DNA of 64,000 nucleotides from Hymenobacter cellulosivorans (lineage in GTDB: Bacteria; Bacteroidota; Bacteroidia; Cytophagales; Hymenobacteraceae). Location: contig NZ_CP095049.1 of assembly GCF_022919135.1 (NCBI RefSeq), positions 6,023,001 through 6,087,000 of the forward strand, written 5' to 3'. Position 1 is the stretch's first letter. Each line of letters opens with the position of its first letter. The translations under genes were made by a program, and so were the position numbers. The notes below the pieces were generated by a model that was given only the letters and a program-made list of their open reading frames with translations, was not told the DNA's origin and searched no databases. Positions 27,901 to 35,605 of the stretch are shown here, piece by piece.

Positions 27901-27977
27901 AACTGCTCAATTCGGGCCTGAGCCTGGGCGAAATCAGCAAGGGAAGGAGTAGCAGCGGAAGAGGGCAATTCAGACAT
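24912..27977 (-). CDS. Hybrid sensor histidine kinase: multiple PAS, HisKA, HATPase, receiver, HPt
   Basis: About 1021 aa from the ATG at 27977 (MSELPSS); an ATG at 28001 would add eight hydrophobic residues. No transmembrane segment is evident, so it is probably cytosolic. A coiled coil (about 15-45) leads into about four PAS-like domains (45-535). HisKA follows with H541 in NMSHEIRTPLNG, then a HATPase with DTGIGIAPDKI and GGTGLGLSIS, and a receiver with D831 (VILMDIQMPNMNG) and its conserved KPF. The C-terminal HPt domain carries H961 (LVHHIKPNLVQLG). The full relay means output must pass to a separate regulator; the adjacent LytTR protein is a candidate. The signal is unknown. Confidence 0.92.
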   Translation of the reverse strand: MSELPSSAATPSLADFAQAQARIEQLEQALQLAHQAKKVADERMAYYANYLTEGVVLLNAEGKVLLLNKPFCEFFGVSDSAGQWLQRPVAELSAAIGLCCDQSQQLVREFEAVVQSGQPSYGKQVHLTNGRILDRDVVPLQALEVGSTNVLLRYRDITSQHQAAAELQAMSRIPEQNPNPVLRFRKNGELLFANAALRGLRDSLDADSLALVWQSLLDAATQALATNAPQTLEIAFGPRLFRVKVMPFAAEEYTNLYLQEITEQREVELQMANQRQFYETILDELPVEVVMLDAEQRYLYANPYAVPNAEARTWLLGHTITEFCQRYQYPLTLAEQRVRMFEEAQQDEQLVIWDDITPHPDGVRCHQRHYKAIAGPDGALQFMLGYGLDITDRVKAQQQLLDEQKFTQQVLDTIPSLIYVRDAAGNLVFRNHAMRQLQEFRPYRAKAAQDANSIVAREEREYTAADAHVLATGEEIKKEDPYTLPSGEVLWFQTIKRPLRRPDGAMEVLGVSTDITDLKAATEAAEAAAKARENFLANMSHEIRTPLNGVLGMAGQLAKTNLNERQQELLKVIRSSGQHLLGILNDVLDMAKITSGKLEFEQTAFNLCDSMGQAVEPLALLATEKGLEFKGTPLRESCPNSWVVGDPFRLNQILINLVSNAVKFTERGTISVGGYYVGETETHLTTEFRVTDTGIGIAPDKIDRIFEGFTQAYADTTRRFGGTGLGLSISRVLVEKLGGLLKVESEVGRGSTFSFTLTLPKAEAPRAKKEDVVDNGSLAGRRILLAEDNEINRDVARLMLEEWQVQVDEAPDGLVAVEMHAANAYDVILMDIQMPNMNGLEATARIRQHPNAVRAQVPILALTANAFRADNELYLAAGMNDCLAKPFEEDALYQKLVDLVASAAQTARSYDLTSLRELARGKQTFVDKIIRSFLRNIPETVQELRLAAGDSNWTRVAELVHHIKPNLVQLGVEGVDEAVKQLEQARHPGSSETRLAAIAHLTTRLDRVVQELPSELSSEEA

Positions 27978-28268
27978 ACTGGACACTACGATGACAAGCA
28001 ACTATGCAAGAAATAGAGAAGTCGGGAAGCACAGGAATTTTTTGGTCGAATGGGTTCTGTGACCATGTCAACGGCAGCCCCGACTGGTTAAACACATACC
28101 GCCTAACGAATAAATCCATGTCGACGCAGTGGGCCCTTTCCCGGGGGCAGCGGGTTGCTCAGGGCTGTAGCGAAGCAGGTATTTTCAGGAAAATATTCAG
28201 CCCACGCGCTGCCAAGCTCACTTAGGTTCTATATTGAGCGCTCAAGCCTTTGGTATGCGCCGCTGAGA

Positions 28269-28874
28269 ATGGAAGCTTTAGTGCCGATTATGTTTGCGTC
28301 GGTGGCCGGTTTGGGCCATGCCTTCGAGCCGGATCATCTGCTGGCCGTGGGCAACATGGTGTCGCGGCGGGAAACAACGGCTGAGGCCCTGCGCGACGGT
28401 ATCTACTGGGGCCTGGGCCACACCACGATGCTGGTGCTGGTAGGCTCCGTTATTCTGCTGAGCCGGGTGACGTTTCTGACCTCGGGCTACTTTGAAGCGG
28501 CCGTGGGCGTGCTGCTCATCGCCATGGGCGTAAGCCGACTAATAGGCTGGAACAAGCCGGTAAACGTACGCCCGGCCCGCTACCAGCACCGCCTAGCCTA
28601 CACCGTGGGGCTGCTGCACGGCCTGGCCGGTAGCGGGGCGCTGGTGCTACTGGTGATGAGCGAAATCCGCCGGCCCCTGCCGGGTATTCTGTATATGCTG
28701 GTGTTCGGGCTGGGCTCGATTCTGGGCATGTTCGTAGTAGCCGGCCTGTGCAGTATTCCCTTTACCCGGCGCATGCGCATCAACCGGGTGCTGAAGTTCG
28801 GCAGCATCCTGCTCTCGTCGGTGCTGTGCGTGGGCTACGGGGCTTGGATGGTCTTTCAGAATGTAGGTTGGTGA
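28269..28874 (+). CDS. UreH/NicO-like membrane protein, probable nickel permease
   Basis: 201 aa from the ATG at 28269. A longer in-frame start at 28155 gives a non-hydrophobic, poorly plausible N terminus. About six transmembrane segments are visible. The HAFEPDHLLAVGNM motif in the first helix matches the HxxxxDH signature of nickel/cobalt transporters, and GLGHTTMLVLVG and LLHGLAGSGALVLLV supply further conserved His/Gly motifs. Placed 88 nt upstream of ureAB, it most likely imports Ni2+ for urease. This type is sometimes annotated as urease accessory UreH; it is unrelated to the soluble UreD/UreH chaperone. Confidence 0.8.
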   Translation: MEALVPIMFASVAGLGHAFEPDHLLAVGNMVSRRETTAEALRDGIYWGLGHTTMLVLVGSVILLSRVTFLTSGYFEAAVGVLLIAMGVSRLIGWNKPVNVRPARYQHRLAYTVGLLHGLAGSGALVLLVMSEIRRPLPGILYMLVFGLGSILGMFVVAGLCSIPFTRRMRINRVLKFGSILLSSVLCVGYGAWMVFQNVGW

Positions 28875-28929
28875 TGGCTGCTTCAGCAAATCAACGCTCA
28901 GCACTGCTCTGCTAACCACCAAAACGGCC

Positions 28930-28959
28930 TGACAACTGACAACGAGCAACTAACAACCA
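28930..28959 (+). repeat. CAACTAACAAC-type intergenic motif before ureAB
   Basis: A tandem of caactgacaac / caactaacaac words directly precedes the ureAB ATG. The same words form one arm of the inverted repeat at 55956-56039 upstream of the ferredoxin gene, suggesting a dispersed element. Confidence 0.4.
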
Positions 28960-28962
28960 AGA

Positions 28963-29709
28963 ATGCACCTGACTCCCAAAGACCTCGACAAACTGGTGCT
29001 GCACCAAGCCGGCTTTGTGGCCCAGAAGCGCTACGCCCGCGGCCTGCTGCTAAATTATCCCGAAGCCCTGGCCCTACTAGCCACGCAGCTGCTGGAGTTT
29101 ATTCGCGACGGGGAGGCTGTCACTACGCTAATGAACAAGGGCAAGCTGCTACTCGGCTTGCAGGACGTGATGCCCGGCGTGGCCGAAATGATTCAGGAGG
29201 TGCAGGTAGAAGGCACCTTTCCCGATGGCACCAAGCTGGTGACGGTGCACCACCCCATCTGCCGCGAAACCGGCGACCCGGCCCTGGCCCTCTACGGCTC
29301 GGGCCTGACCCGCACGGCCGCCGTAACCCAGCCCGACAACCTGATCAACGACACGCCCGGCGAGTACCAGCTAACTGAAGGTGAGCTGATCCTGAACGAA
29401 AACCGCGAGACGGTGGAAATCGACGTTGTGAACCTGGGCGACCGGCCGGTGCAGGTGGGCTCCCACTACCCCTTCTTCGAAACCAACGCGGCCCTACAGT
29501 TCGACCGGGCCGCCGCCTACGGCTTCCGGCTCAACATTCCGGCCGGCACGGCGGTGCGCTTCGAGCCCGGGGAGCGGAAGCGCGTAACGCTAGTAGCCCT
29601 GGGCGGCGAGAGAATCGTGTATGGCGGCAATGGGTGGATTGATGGGCGGTTGGATGAGGATGGTAAGCGAAGTGCTGCTATAGAGAAGACGGCAGGGTTT
29701 CGGCCCTAA
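28963..29709 (+). CDS. ureA/ureB: Urease subunit gamma/beta fusion
   Basis: Structural urease subunit, 248 aa, in which gamma (about 1-100; [23 protein letters not shown], then [17 protein letters not shown]) is fused to beta (about 128-230; [20 protein letters not shown], then [14 protein letters not shown]). This is the two-subunit architecture best known from Helicobacter UreA. It pairs with UreC, although a small secreted protein gene sits between them. Confidence 0.93.
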   Translation: MHLTPKDLDKLVLHQAGFVAQKRYARGLLLNYPEALALLATQLLEFIRDGEAVTTLMNKGKLLLGLQDVMPGVAEMIQEVQVEGTFPDGTKLVTVHHPICRETGDPALALYGSGLTRTAAVTQPDNLINDTPGEYQLTEGELILNENRETVEIDVVNLGDRPVQVGSHYPFFETNAALQFDRAAAYGFRLNIPAGTAVRFEPGERKRVTLVALGGERIVYGGNGWIDGRLDEDGKRSAAIEKTAGFRP

Positions 29710-29749
29710 CCTAGGGTCCAATTGCTCCCTATTTTTTAAGCGCAACCTC

Positions 29750-30163
29750 ATGCAGCACCTATCAGCTCTAATACTCATCATTTTCGCTTTGAGCGTCGGT
29801 GCTTGCCGAGCGCAGGCCCAATACGTGGGCCATTACACACTAAAAAGTCGCCCTAAGAGCTACACGCTCGTTGATGAAGAAAGTGGTACCCGATTCTTAC
29901 TGGACTCATCTAGAGTGTTTATCACCGCAATTGATAAAAACGGAAAGAAGCTCTGGCGTACCGATCCTTACACCGCTGCCAAAGTGGAAGCTTATCGAGT
30001 GAAAAGGCCAGAAATCGTGTACTTCTCGCTCAGCAAAGCGCAACACAATGAGAGCCCTGCATTTCGCAAAGGTGACGAAGTAACCAGCGTAGGCTACAAC
30101 AACACGGTATTCGGTCTTATCAGCAAGGAAACCGGCATCTTCTTCTATCTGGGCCAAGACTAA
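29750..30163 (+). CDS. Low-GC small secreted hypothetical protein inserted in the urease operon
   Basis: 137 aa. The N terminus is a signal peptide ([24 protein letters not shown]); the VGAC stretch could be a weak lipobox, so either a lipoprotein or a soluble periplasmic protein is possible. The mature part looks beta-rich ([44 protein letters not shown]). No family is recognised. Base composition is visibly lower in GC than ureAB and ureC, and there is no known urease role for an exported protein. It ends 10 nt before ureC, so it is probably co-transcribed. A recent insertion is the simplest explanation. Confidence 0.65.
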   Translation: MQHLSALILIIFALSVGACRAQAQYVGHYTLKSRPKSYTLVDEESGTRFLLDSSRVFITAIDKNGKKLWRTDPYTAAKVEAYRVKRPEIVYFSLSKAQHNESPAFRKGDEVTSVGYNNTVFGLISKETGIFFYLGQD

Positions 30164-30173
30164 ATCAACCACC

Positions 30174-31889
30174 ATGTCATTACCCATCTCCCGCCGCGCC
30201 TACGCCGATATGTACGGCCCCACCACCGGCGACAAAGTCCGCCTGGGCGATACTGACCTGCTAATCCAGGTCGAACGAGACTACACCGTGTACGGGGAGG
30301 AATGCAAGTTCGGGGGCGGCAAGGTCTTGCGCGACGGGATGGGTCAGGCCGCCGGCATCAGCCAGGACGAGGCCCTGGATTTGGTCATTACCAACGCCCT
30401 GGTGCTCGACTACACCGGCATCTACAAGGCTGACATCGGCATCAAGAACGGGCGAATCAGCGGCATCGGCAAGGCCGGCAACCCCCACATTATGCCCGGC
30501 GTGACGCCCGGCATGACCGTGGGCGTGACCACCGAAGTCATTGCCGGAGAAGGCCAGATTCTCACCGCCGGCGGCATCGACTGCCACATTCACTTCATCA
30601 GCCCCCAGCAGATTCCTGAAGCCCTGGCCTCGGGCCTGACCACGATGATAGGCGGCGGCACGGGTCCGGCGGCTGGCACCACGGCCACCACCTGCACGCC
30701 CGGCGCCTTTTACCTGGAAACAATGCTCAAGGCCACCGAGGCCTACCCGCTCAACTTCGGCTTTCTGGGCAAGGGCAACACGTCCAAGCCCGAGGGGTTG
30801 CGGGAACAAGTCGAGGCCGGGGCGTTGGGCTTTAAGCTGCACGAAGACTGGGGCACCACGCCCGCGGCCATCGACCAGTGCCTGACCATCGCCGAGGAAT
30901 ACGACGTGCAGGTCTGCATTCATACCGACACGCTCAACGAAAGCGGCTTCGTGGAAACCTCCACGGCGGCGTTTAAGGGCCGCACCATTCACTCCTACCA
31001 CACTGAAGGCGCCGGCGGCGGCCACGCTCCCGACATCATCAAAATCTGCGGAGAGCCCAACGTTATTCCCTCCTCCACCAACCCCACGCGGCCCTTCACG
31101 GTCAATACCATCGACGAGCACCTGGACATGCTCATGGTGTGCCACCACCTCGATAAGAACATTCCCGAGGACGTGGCCTTCGCCGAAAGCCGCATCCGGC
31201 AGGAAACCATTGCTGCCGAGGACATCCTGCACGATATGGGCGCACTGAGCATTATTTCTTCCGACTCCCAGGCCATGGGTCGGGTCGGCGAAGTCATTAC
31301 CCGCACCTGGCAAACGGCCCACAAGATGAAGCAGCAGCGCGGCCTGCTGCCCGAAGACGCGGCTGGTACTGCCGACAACTTCCGGGCCCGGCGCTACGTG
31401 GCCAAGTACACCATCAATCCCGCCCGGGCCCACGGCATTGCCCACGAAGTTGGTTCCGTAGAACAGGGCAAGCTGGCTGATTTGGTGCTCTGGAAGCCGC
31501 AGTTTTTTGGGGCCCGGGCCGAAATGATTCTCAAGGGCGGCATCATCGTGCAAAGCCAGATGGGCGACGCCAACGCCTCCATTCCCACGCCCCAGCCCTC
31601 GTTTTCCCGGCCCATGTTTGGCTCCCTGGGCACGGCCATCGGCAAGGCGTCGATGGTGTTTGTGTCCCAGGCGTCGGTAGAAAAAGTGCAAAGCACCTAC
31701 GGCCTGCAAAAGCAAGTGGTGGCGGTGAAAAACTGCCGCAGCATTGGCAAGAAGGACATGGCCCTGAATGACTACCTGCCCAACATCGAAGTGGACCCTG
31801 AAACCTACCGCGTAACGGTGGACGGGGTGCACCTGACCTGCGAGCCAGCCACGAAATTGCCCCTGGCGCAGCTCTACAGCCTGTTTTAG
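30174..31889 (+). CDS. ureC: Urease alpha (catalytic) subunit
   Basis: Hydrolyses urea to ammonia and carbamate at a di-nickel centre. It is 571 aa, full length. Visible are the metal motif [11 protein letters not shown], the carbamylated lysine K221 in [12 protein letters not shown], the [12 protein letters not shown] ligand stretch and [16 protein letters not shown]. The mobile flap is [22 protein letters not shown]. All key residues appear intact. Upstream partners are UreAB; downstream come ureF and ureG after an inverted repeat. Confidence 0.97.
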   Translation: MSLPISRRAYADMYGPTTGDKVRLGDTDLLIQVERDYTVYGEECKFGGGKVLRDGMGQAAGISQDEALDLVITNALVLDYTGIYKADIGIKNGRISGIGKAGNPHIMPGVTPGMTVGVTTEVIAGEGQILTAGGIDCHIHFISPQQIPEALASGLTTMIGGGTGPAAGTTATTCTPGAFYLETMLKATEAYPLNFGFLGKGNTSKPEGLREQVEAGALGFKLHEDWGTTPAAIDQCLTIAEEYDVQVCIHTDTLNESGFVETSTAAFKGRTIHSYHTEGAGGGHAPDIIKICGEPNVIPSSTNPTRPFTVNTIDEHLDMLMVCHHLDKNIPEDVAFAESRIRQETIAAEDILHDMGALSIISSDSQAMGRVGEVITRTWQTAHKMKQQRGLLPEDAAGTADNFRARRYVAKYTINPARAHGIAHEVGSVEQGKLADLVLWKPQFFGARAEMILKGGIIVQSQMGDANASIPTPQPSFSRPMFGSLGTAIGKASMVFVSQASVEKVQSTYGLQKQVVAVKNCRSIGKKDMALNDYLPNIEVDPETYRVTVDGVHLTCEPATKLPLAQLYSLF

Positions 31890-31895
31890 AACGAT

Positions 31896-31988
31896 GTAGA
31901 GACGCATACTTGCGTCTCGTCGTTGAACGGCCGGCATTACTTTATAAGCAACCTCAGCAATGATTGAGACGGAAGTATGCGTCTCTAC
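31896..31988. repeat. Inverted repeat (GTAGAGACGC element) between ureC and ureF
   Basis: Two 23-nt arms, 31896-31918 and 31966-31988, are reverse complements at 22 of 23 positions and enclose 47 nt. Each arm also contains its own palindrome (gagacgc / gcgtctc). The element fills nearly the whole ureC-ureF spacer, like a miniature palindromic insertion. Confidence 0.8.
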
Positions 31989-31999
31989 GACCAACCCAA

Positions 32000-32668
32000 A
32001 TGCAATTTGCCCGCCTGCTTCACCTGGTCGACTCGTCCATTCCGACGGGGTCCTTTGCGTATTCCTACGGGCTCGAAAGTAGCATTACGTTCGGGCTGAT
32101 TCAGTCTCAGGGTGGGATGCGCAACTTTCTCTACTCCCATTTGCAGCAGATTGGCAGCCTGGAATTACCGTTTATGCAGGCCTGCTTTCAGTTAGGCTTG
32201 GGTCCCGAATTGCAGCCCGTAGCCCAGGAATATGAGGCCCTGATGCTGGTGCCGGCCCTGCACAAGGCCAGCGTGGTGCAGGGCCGCAACTGGCTTAAGC
32301 TGCTCATCTCCTTTTATCCCGACGCCGACCTGCCGGAAATCCAGGCGTGGTTTGCTGAGCAGCAAGTCCCGTTGCACTTCACGCTGGTATTTGCCCTGGG
32401 TTTGCAGCAAGTGGGTTTTGCCCTGGAGCAGGTCCAGACCATGTTTCTGCACATGCTCCTGCGCGACCAGCTCAGCGCCGCCATTCGTCTGGGCTTCCTC
32501 GGCCCGCTGGAAGGCCACCAGCTTCAGCACGATTTCTACGCCGTCTTCGAGCATATCCTGGCCGCTCAAGCCGGCAAAACTTACACCCAGGCTACCCGCT
32601 CCGCCTTCGTCCTCGACGCCGCCCAGGTTCTGCACGACGATATTTACTCCAAGCTGTTTCAAAATTAG
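32000..32668 (+). CDS. ureF: Urease accessory protein UreF
   Basis: Part of the UreD-UreF-UreG chaperone complex that activates UreC. 222 aa from the ATG at 32000, which begins MQFARLLHLVDSSIPTGSFAYSYGLES, the conserved UreF N terminus. A start at 31964 would lie inside the repeat arm. The all-helical pattern is typical of the family. It is separated from ureC by the palindromic element. Confidence 0.92.
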   Translation: MQFARLLHLVDSSIPTGSFAYSYGLESSITFGLIQSQGGMRNFLYSHLQQIGSLELPFMQACFQLGLGPELQPVAQEYEALMLVPALHKASVVQGRNWLKLLISFYPDADLPEIQAWFAEQQVPLHFTLVFALGLQQVGFALEQVQTMFLHMLLRDQLSAAIRLGFLGPLEGHQLQHDFYAVFEHILAAQAGKTYTQATRSAFVLDAAQVLHDDIYSKLFQN

Positions 32669-32720
32669 CTTCGCCTGCAAGCTTATCCATCAGCTCAGGA
32701 TGACAAAAGAAAAAGAACGA

Positions 32721-32751
32721 CAACTCACTATTTCACTAGTTCACCACCTCC
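32721..32751. repeat. Short intergenic repeat before ureG
   Basis: actcactatttcactagttc and neighbouring bases match the right arm of the inverted repeat in the ilvB-ilvN spacer (around 16344-16371). It lies just upstream of the ureG ATG. Confidence 0.4.
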
Positions 32752-32755
32752 CCCC

Positions 32756-33508
32756 ATGGCCTTTGTCGATAAGCTAGCCCTGCTGCTGCACGGGCACACC
32801 CACGAAGCCTACGAGTCGCCGGGCGACTTCGCGCAGCGCGAAACCCGCCGCCTGCCTTCCTACCGCAACTTTAGGCAGCGGGCCTTCACCGTGGGCATTG
32901 GCGGGCCGGTGGGCACCGGCAAAACGGCCCTGCTTAAAGCGCTGTGCGAACGAATGCGCCACGAGCAGGAACTGGGCGTCGTCACCAACGACATCTTTAC
33001 CCGCGAAGACGCCGATTTTCTTATCCGCCACAGTGCCCTGAGCGAAGACCGGATTGTGGGCGTCGAAACCGGGGGCTGCCCCCACGCGGCCATCCGGGAG
33101 GATATTTCCCTGAACATGGACGCCCTCGAAGGCCTTATGACCCGCTTCGAGAATAAGCTGGACTTCCTGTTTGTGGAAAGCGGCGGCGACAACCTGGCCG
33201 CCCACTTCAGCCGGGAACTGGTCGACTACTCGATTTACGTCATCGACGTGTCGGGCGGCGACAAAATTCCGCGCAAGGGCGGCCCCGGCATCACCCAGTC
33301 GGATTTACTGGTCATCAACAAAATCGACCTGAAAGACCTAGTGCGCGCCGACCTGGGCGTGATGGAGCGCGACTCGCTGAAAATGCGCGGCGAGGGTCCC
33401 TTTCTCTTTGCCCGCGCCATCGACGGGCACGGCCTGGACGAGATTATCAACCACATCAAGGAAGCCAAAGTCCGGGCCCTGGCCTCGGTGCGCGAAGACC
33501 GGCGGTAA
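32756..33508 (+). CDS. ureG: Urease accessory GTPase UreG with His-containing N-terminal extension
   Basis: SIMIBI-class GTPase that couples GTP hydrolysis to nickel delivery, 250 aa. P-loop [15 protein letters not shown], the nickel-binding CPH in [17 protein letters not shown] and the NKID guanine motif are all present. Compared with typical UreG (about 205 aa) there is an N-terminal extension of about 40 residues containing HGHTHE (H12, H14, H16). Short His-rich UreG extensions exist in some lineages and are thought to bind metal. Since ureE is not in the window, this extension may be relevant. Confidence 0.94.
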   Translation: MAFVDKLALLLHGHTHEAYESPGDFAQRETRRLPSYRNFRQRAFTVGIGGPVGTGKTALLKALCERMRHEQELGVVTNDIFTREDADFLIRHSALSEDRIVGVETGGCPHAAIREDISLNMDALEGLMTRFENKLDFLFVESGGDNLAAHFSRELVDYSIYVIDVSGGDKIPRKGGPGITQSDLLVINKIDLKDLVRADLGVMERDSLKMRGEGPFLFARAIDGHGLDEIINHIKEAKVRALASVREDRR

Positions 33509-33550
33509 CTCCCCTGTGCCTGGAAACAATTGTTTTTGACCACAGAGGAA

Positions 33551-33713
33551 GTAGCGGAGCTTACAAACAAATGGTTTCATGCTCCGCTACTCCCCCGGAG
33601 CTTACAAACAAATGGTTTTGAGCTCCGGGGGAGTAGCGGAGCTTACAAATAAATATTTCTAAGCTCCGGGGCAGTAGCGGAGCATAGAAACACTTGTTTT
33701 CGCGCTCCGCTAC
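33551..33713. repeat. Exact 41-bp tandem array of four hairpin units between ureG and ureD
   Basis: cggagc occurs at 33555, 33596, 33637 and 33678, and its complement gctccg at 33581, 33622, 33663 and 33704, giving a strict 41-bp period. Each unit can fold into a stem (the first is gtagcggagc / gctccgctac, 10 bp) with a 20-nt AT-rich loop of the form ttacaaacaaatggttt. Adjacent units alternate between cgctac- and cccggg-type outer stems. The array lies between convergent ureG and ureD and may terminate both transcripts. Confidence 0.88.
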
Positions 33714-33787
33714 TATAGCAGGCCGGGAAAACAGCAGACGAGCAGATGTCTCACGGGGAGAAGCGAATACGTGTCGCTACGCCCAAG

Positions 33788-34633
33788 CTAATATTTGCGC
33801 AGCAACGGATTGTAACCCAGCATTTCGGCCGAAGCCAACTCCTGCAATAGCTGCTTACAGAGCGGCTGCAGGGCGGCGCGGCTGTGGGCAGCGGCACGCA
33901 GAATGTAGACGTCGTCCTTGGCCCTGGACACGGCCACCAAATAGTTTTGGCTACTGATCCGGAAGTGCGGGCCGGTGCTGCCGGGCATCTTTTGCTGCTC
34001 CAGCCGCGCGACGAGGCGCTGGAAAAGCGTGCTTTCCGGGTGGCCGACCAGGTAGAGCGAAAAAAAGGTCTGGTAGCCGGCGAAGTTGGCGGGCGAGGCG
34101 GCAATGTGGTGCTCGGGCTCGAAGGTGAGCCGGTCGAGCAGCACCAGCCTTGAGCCCCGGCTTACCCGCAGCTCGGAGTGCAGGCTGGTAAAGGCAAACT
34201 GCTCGCCCTGGTCCATGCGGCCCGAGTGAAACCAGTCGATGAGCAGCAGGGTGGCCGTGGGGTGCAGCTGCCAGTGCTGTACCTGCCGGTAGCGGCTCTC
34301 GGCCTGTAGCACCACCGGGTCGGGAAAGACGACGGCCAGGGCTTCGGCGGCCACAGTGCCGGCCACGTGCTGCTCGGCCACCGCCCCATTCGTGGATTTG
34401 AATATCTTGGTATTGGCCTGGGTGCTGACGAAGAGCCGGGCCCCGGCTTCCACCCCGATGCGCAGCCGGATAGCGTCGCCGGCGACCATGCCTCCGCCGT
34501 AGCTGCTGAGCACCACGTGGCAGGCCGGCGTCGGCGACTTCGGGTTCAGTAGCTTCAGGGGTTGCAGGTTGTGGCAGGTGATAAGCCGGCTCTGGCCCCG
34601 CACCTGCGCTACCTCCACGGTGCTCCAGTTCAT
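33788..34633 (-). CDS. ureD: Urease accessory protein UreD
   Basis: Scaffold chaperone that docks on apo-urease and recruits UreF-UreG. 281 aa. Family features are VVLSSYGGGMVAGDAIRLRIGV, STQANTKIFKS near residue 75 and TLLLIDWFHSGRMDQGEQFAF. It is encoded convergently to the other urease genes, on the other side of the tandem hairpin array, and has its own candidate promoter. Confidence 0.88.
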   Translation of the reverse strand: MNWSTVEVAQVRGQSRLITCHNLQPLKLLNPKSPTPACHVVLSSYGGGMVAGDAIRLRIGVEAGARLFVSTQANTKIFKSTNGAVAEQHVAGTVAAEALAVVFPDPVVLQAESRYRQVQHWQLHPTATLLLIDWFHSGRMDQGEQFAFTSLHSELRVSRGSRLVLLDRLTFEPEHHIAASPANFAGYQTFFSLYLVGHPESTLFQRLVARLEQQKMPGSTGPHFRISSQNYLVAVSRAKDDVYILRAAAHSRAALQPLCKQLLQELASAEMLGYNPLLRKY

Positions 34634-34716
34634 ACCTTCCTTGTTTTGCGCGAGGCCCGCTCCACCTGCGGACCGGTACTATCAACTACATTATTTCCTT
34701 GATGGCCCGACAGGCG

Positions 34717-34745
34717 CAAAGCTACATCTGCGAAGCGGTTCACAA
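34717..34745 (-). promoter_or_regulatory. Candidate ureD promoter
   Basis: On the minus strand TAGCTTTG (34724-34717) matches TAnnTTTG with a TTG 18 nt upstream (34745-34743). It lies about 84 nt before the ureD ATG. The rest of the 34634-34928 interval shows only a small palindrome (gggcttc / gaagccc near 34759-34787) and TATCTTTC near 34827 that could serve the plus-strand gene. Confidence 0.5.
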
Positions 34746-34928
34746 CGCTGGTTTTACAAGGGCTTCGGATAGAACCATTTGAAGCCCGTGCGGGGGCTGG
34801 TTTACTGGGTTGCCAAAGCAAGCCAGTATCTTTCGGCGGCGCTACCTGCCAGATCAGTGCCGACGCCTTATGGCCCTAACTAGGCCGTTACGCCCCTTGG
34901 GTATCCCCTCATCCTTTGCCTGCTGCTC

Positions 34929-35528
34929 ATGTATATCCCCGCAAACTTCCAGCTCACCGACCAGGCTGAAGCCGTAGCCTTTATGCAACGCTACAGCTTT
35001 GCCACCCTGGTCAGCGTCGACCAGCAGCGGCCCGTGGCTTCCCATCTGCCGTTCAGCGTCAGGGCCGATGACTCGGGTGTGCGCCTCACCTCCCACCTGG
35101 CCCGCGCCAATCCGCAGTGGAAATCCTGGGCCGGGCAAGACGTGCTGGTCATCTTCACCGAGCCGCACGCCTACATTTCGCCCACGCTCTACGAGAAGCG
35201 GGAAAGCGTGCCCACCTGGGATTATATTGCCGTGCACGCCTACGGACGGGTGCGTCTCCTCGACAGCGAAGCCGATACAGCCCGGGCTCTGGAGCAGCTT
35301 ATTGCCACCTATGAGCCGAGCTACCAGGCGCAGTGGGAGAGCCTGCCCGAAACCTTTAAAACGAGCATGATGCGCGGTATCGTGGCTTTCGAAGTGGAGG
35401 TAACGGCGCTGCAAGGCCAGCAGAAGCTAAGTCAGAACAAATCTGCGGCCGAGCGAACCGCTATTGCCGCGCACTTAGCCAACGGGCCTGATTCGGCGGC
35501 GCGGGAGCTGGCGCCTTATATCCAGTAG
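34929..35528 (+). CDS. FMN-binding PaiB-family protein
   Basis: 199 aa, soluble, split-barrel flavin-binding fold. The N terminus MYIPANFQLTDQAEAVAFMQRYSFATLVS and the segments ASHLPF, HLARANPQW and VPTWDYIAVHAYGRV are typical of the PaiB / FMN-binding negative transcriptional regulator family. B. subtilis PaiB affects sporulation and degradative enzyme genes, but most homologues are uncharacterised and may be oxidoreductases. No partner paiA is adjacent. It lies between the urease and purine blocks without an obvious functional link. Confidence 0.85.
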   Translation: MYIPANFQLTDQAEAVAFMQRYSFATLVSVDQQRPVASHLPFSVRADDSGVRLTSHLARANPQWKSWAGQDVLVIFTEPHAYISPTLYEKRESVPTWDYIAVHAYGRVRLLDSEADTARALEQLIATYEPSYQAQWESLPETFKTSMMRGIVAFEVEVTALQGQQKLSQNKSAAERTAIAAHLANGPDSAARELAPYIQ

Positions 35529-35605
35529 ACGGGATAAAGCAACGTGGGCTGACGTTGCCCGCTGCTTATTGCTCAACTTGCCCCGCTACTCCTTTCCGTT
35601 TCTTC

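Noticed and set aside
28004..28225. 73-codon plus-strand frame upstream of the nickel-transporter-like gene
   Set aside because: No domain, unusual composition, in the divergent promoter region between the hybrid kinase and the transporter.
30261..31994. 577-codon open frame on the minus strand opposite ureC
   Set aside because: High-GC antisense shadow of an unmistakable urease alpha gene. Composition is Gly/Val/His-rich with no domain.
33551..33713. CRISPR array
   Set aside because: Although strictly periodic (41 bp), the units are self-complementary throughout and no unique spacers lie between them. No cas genes are in the window.
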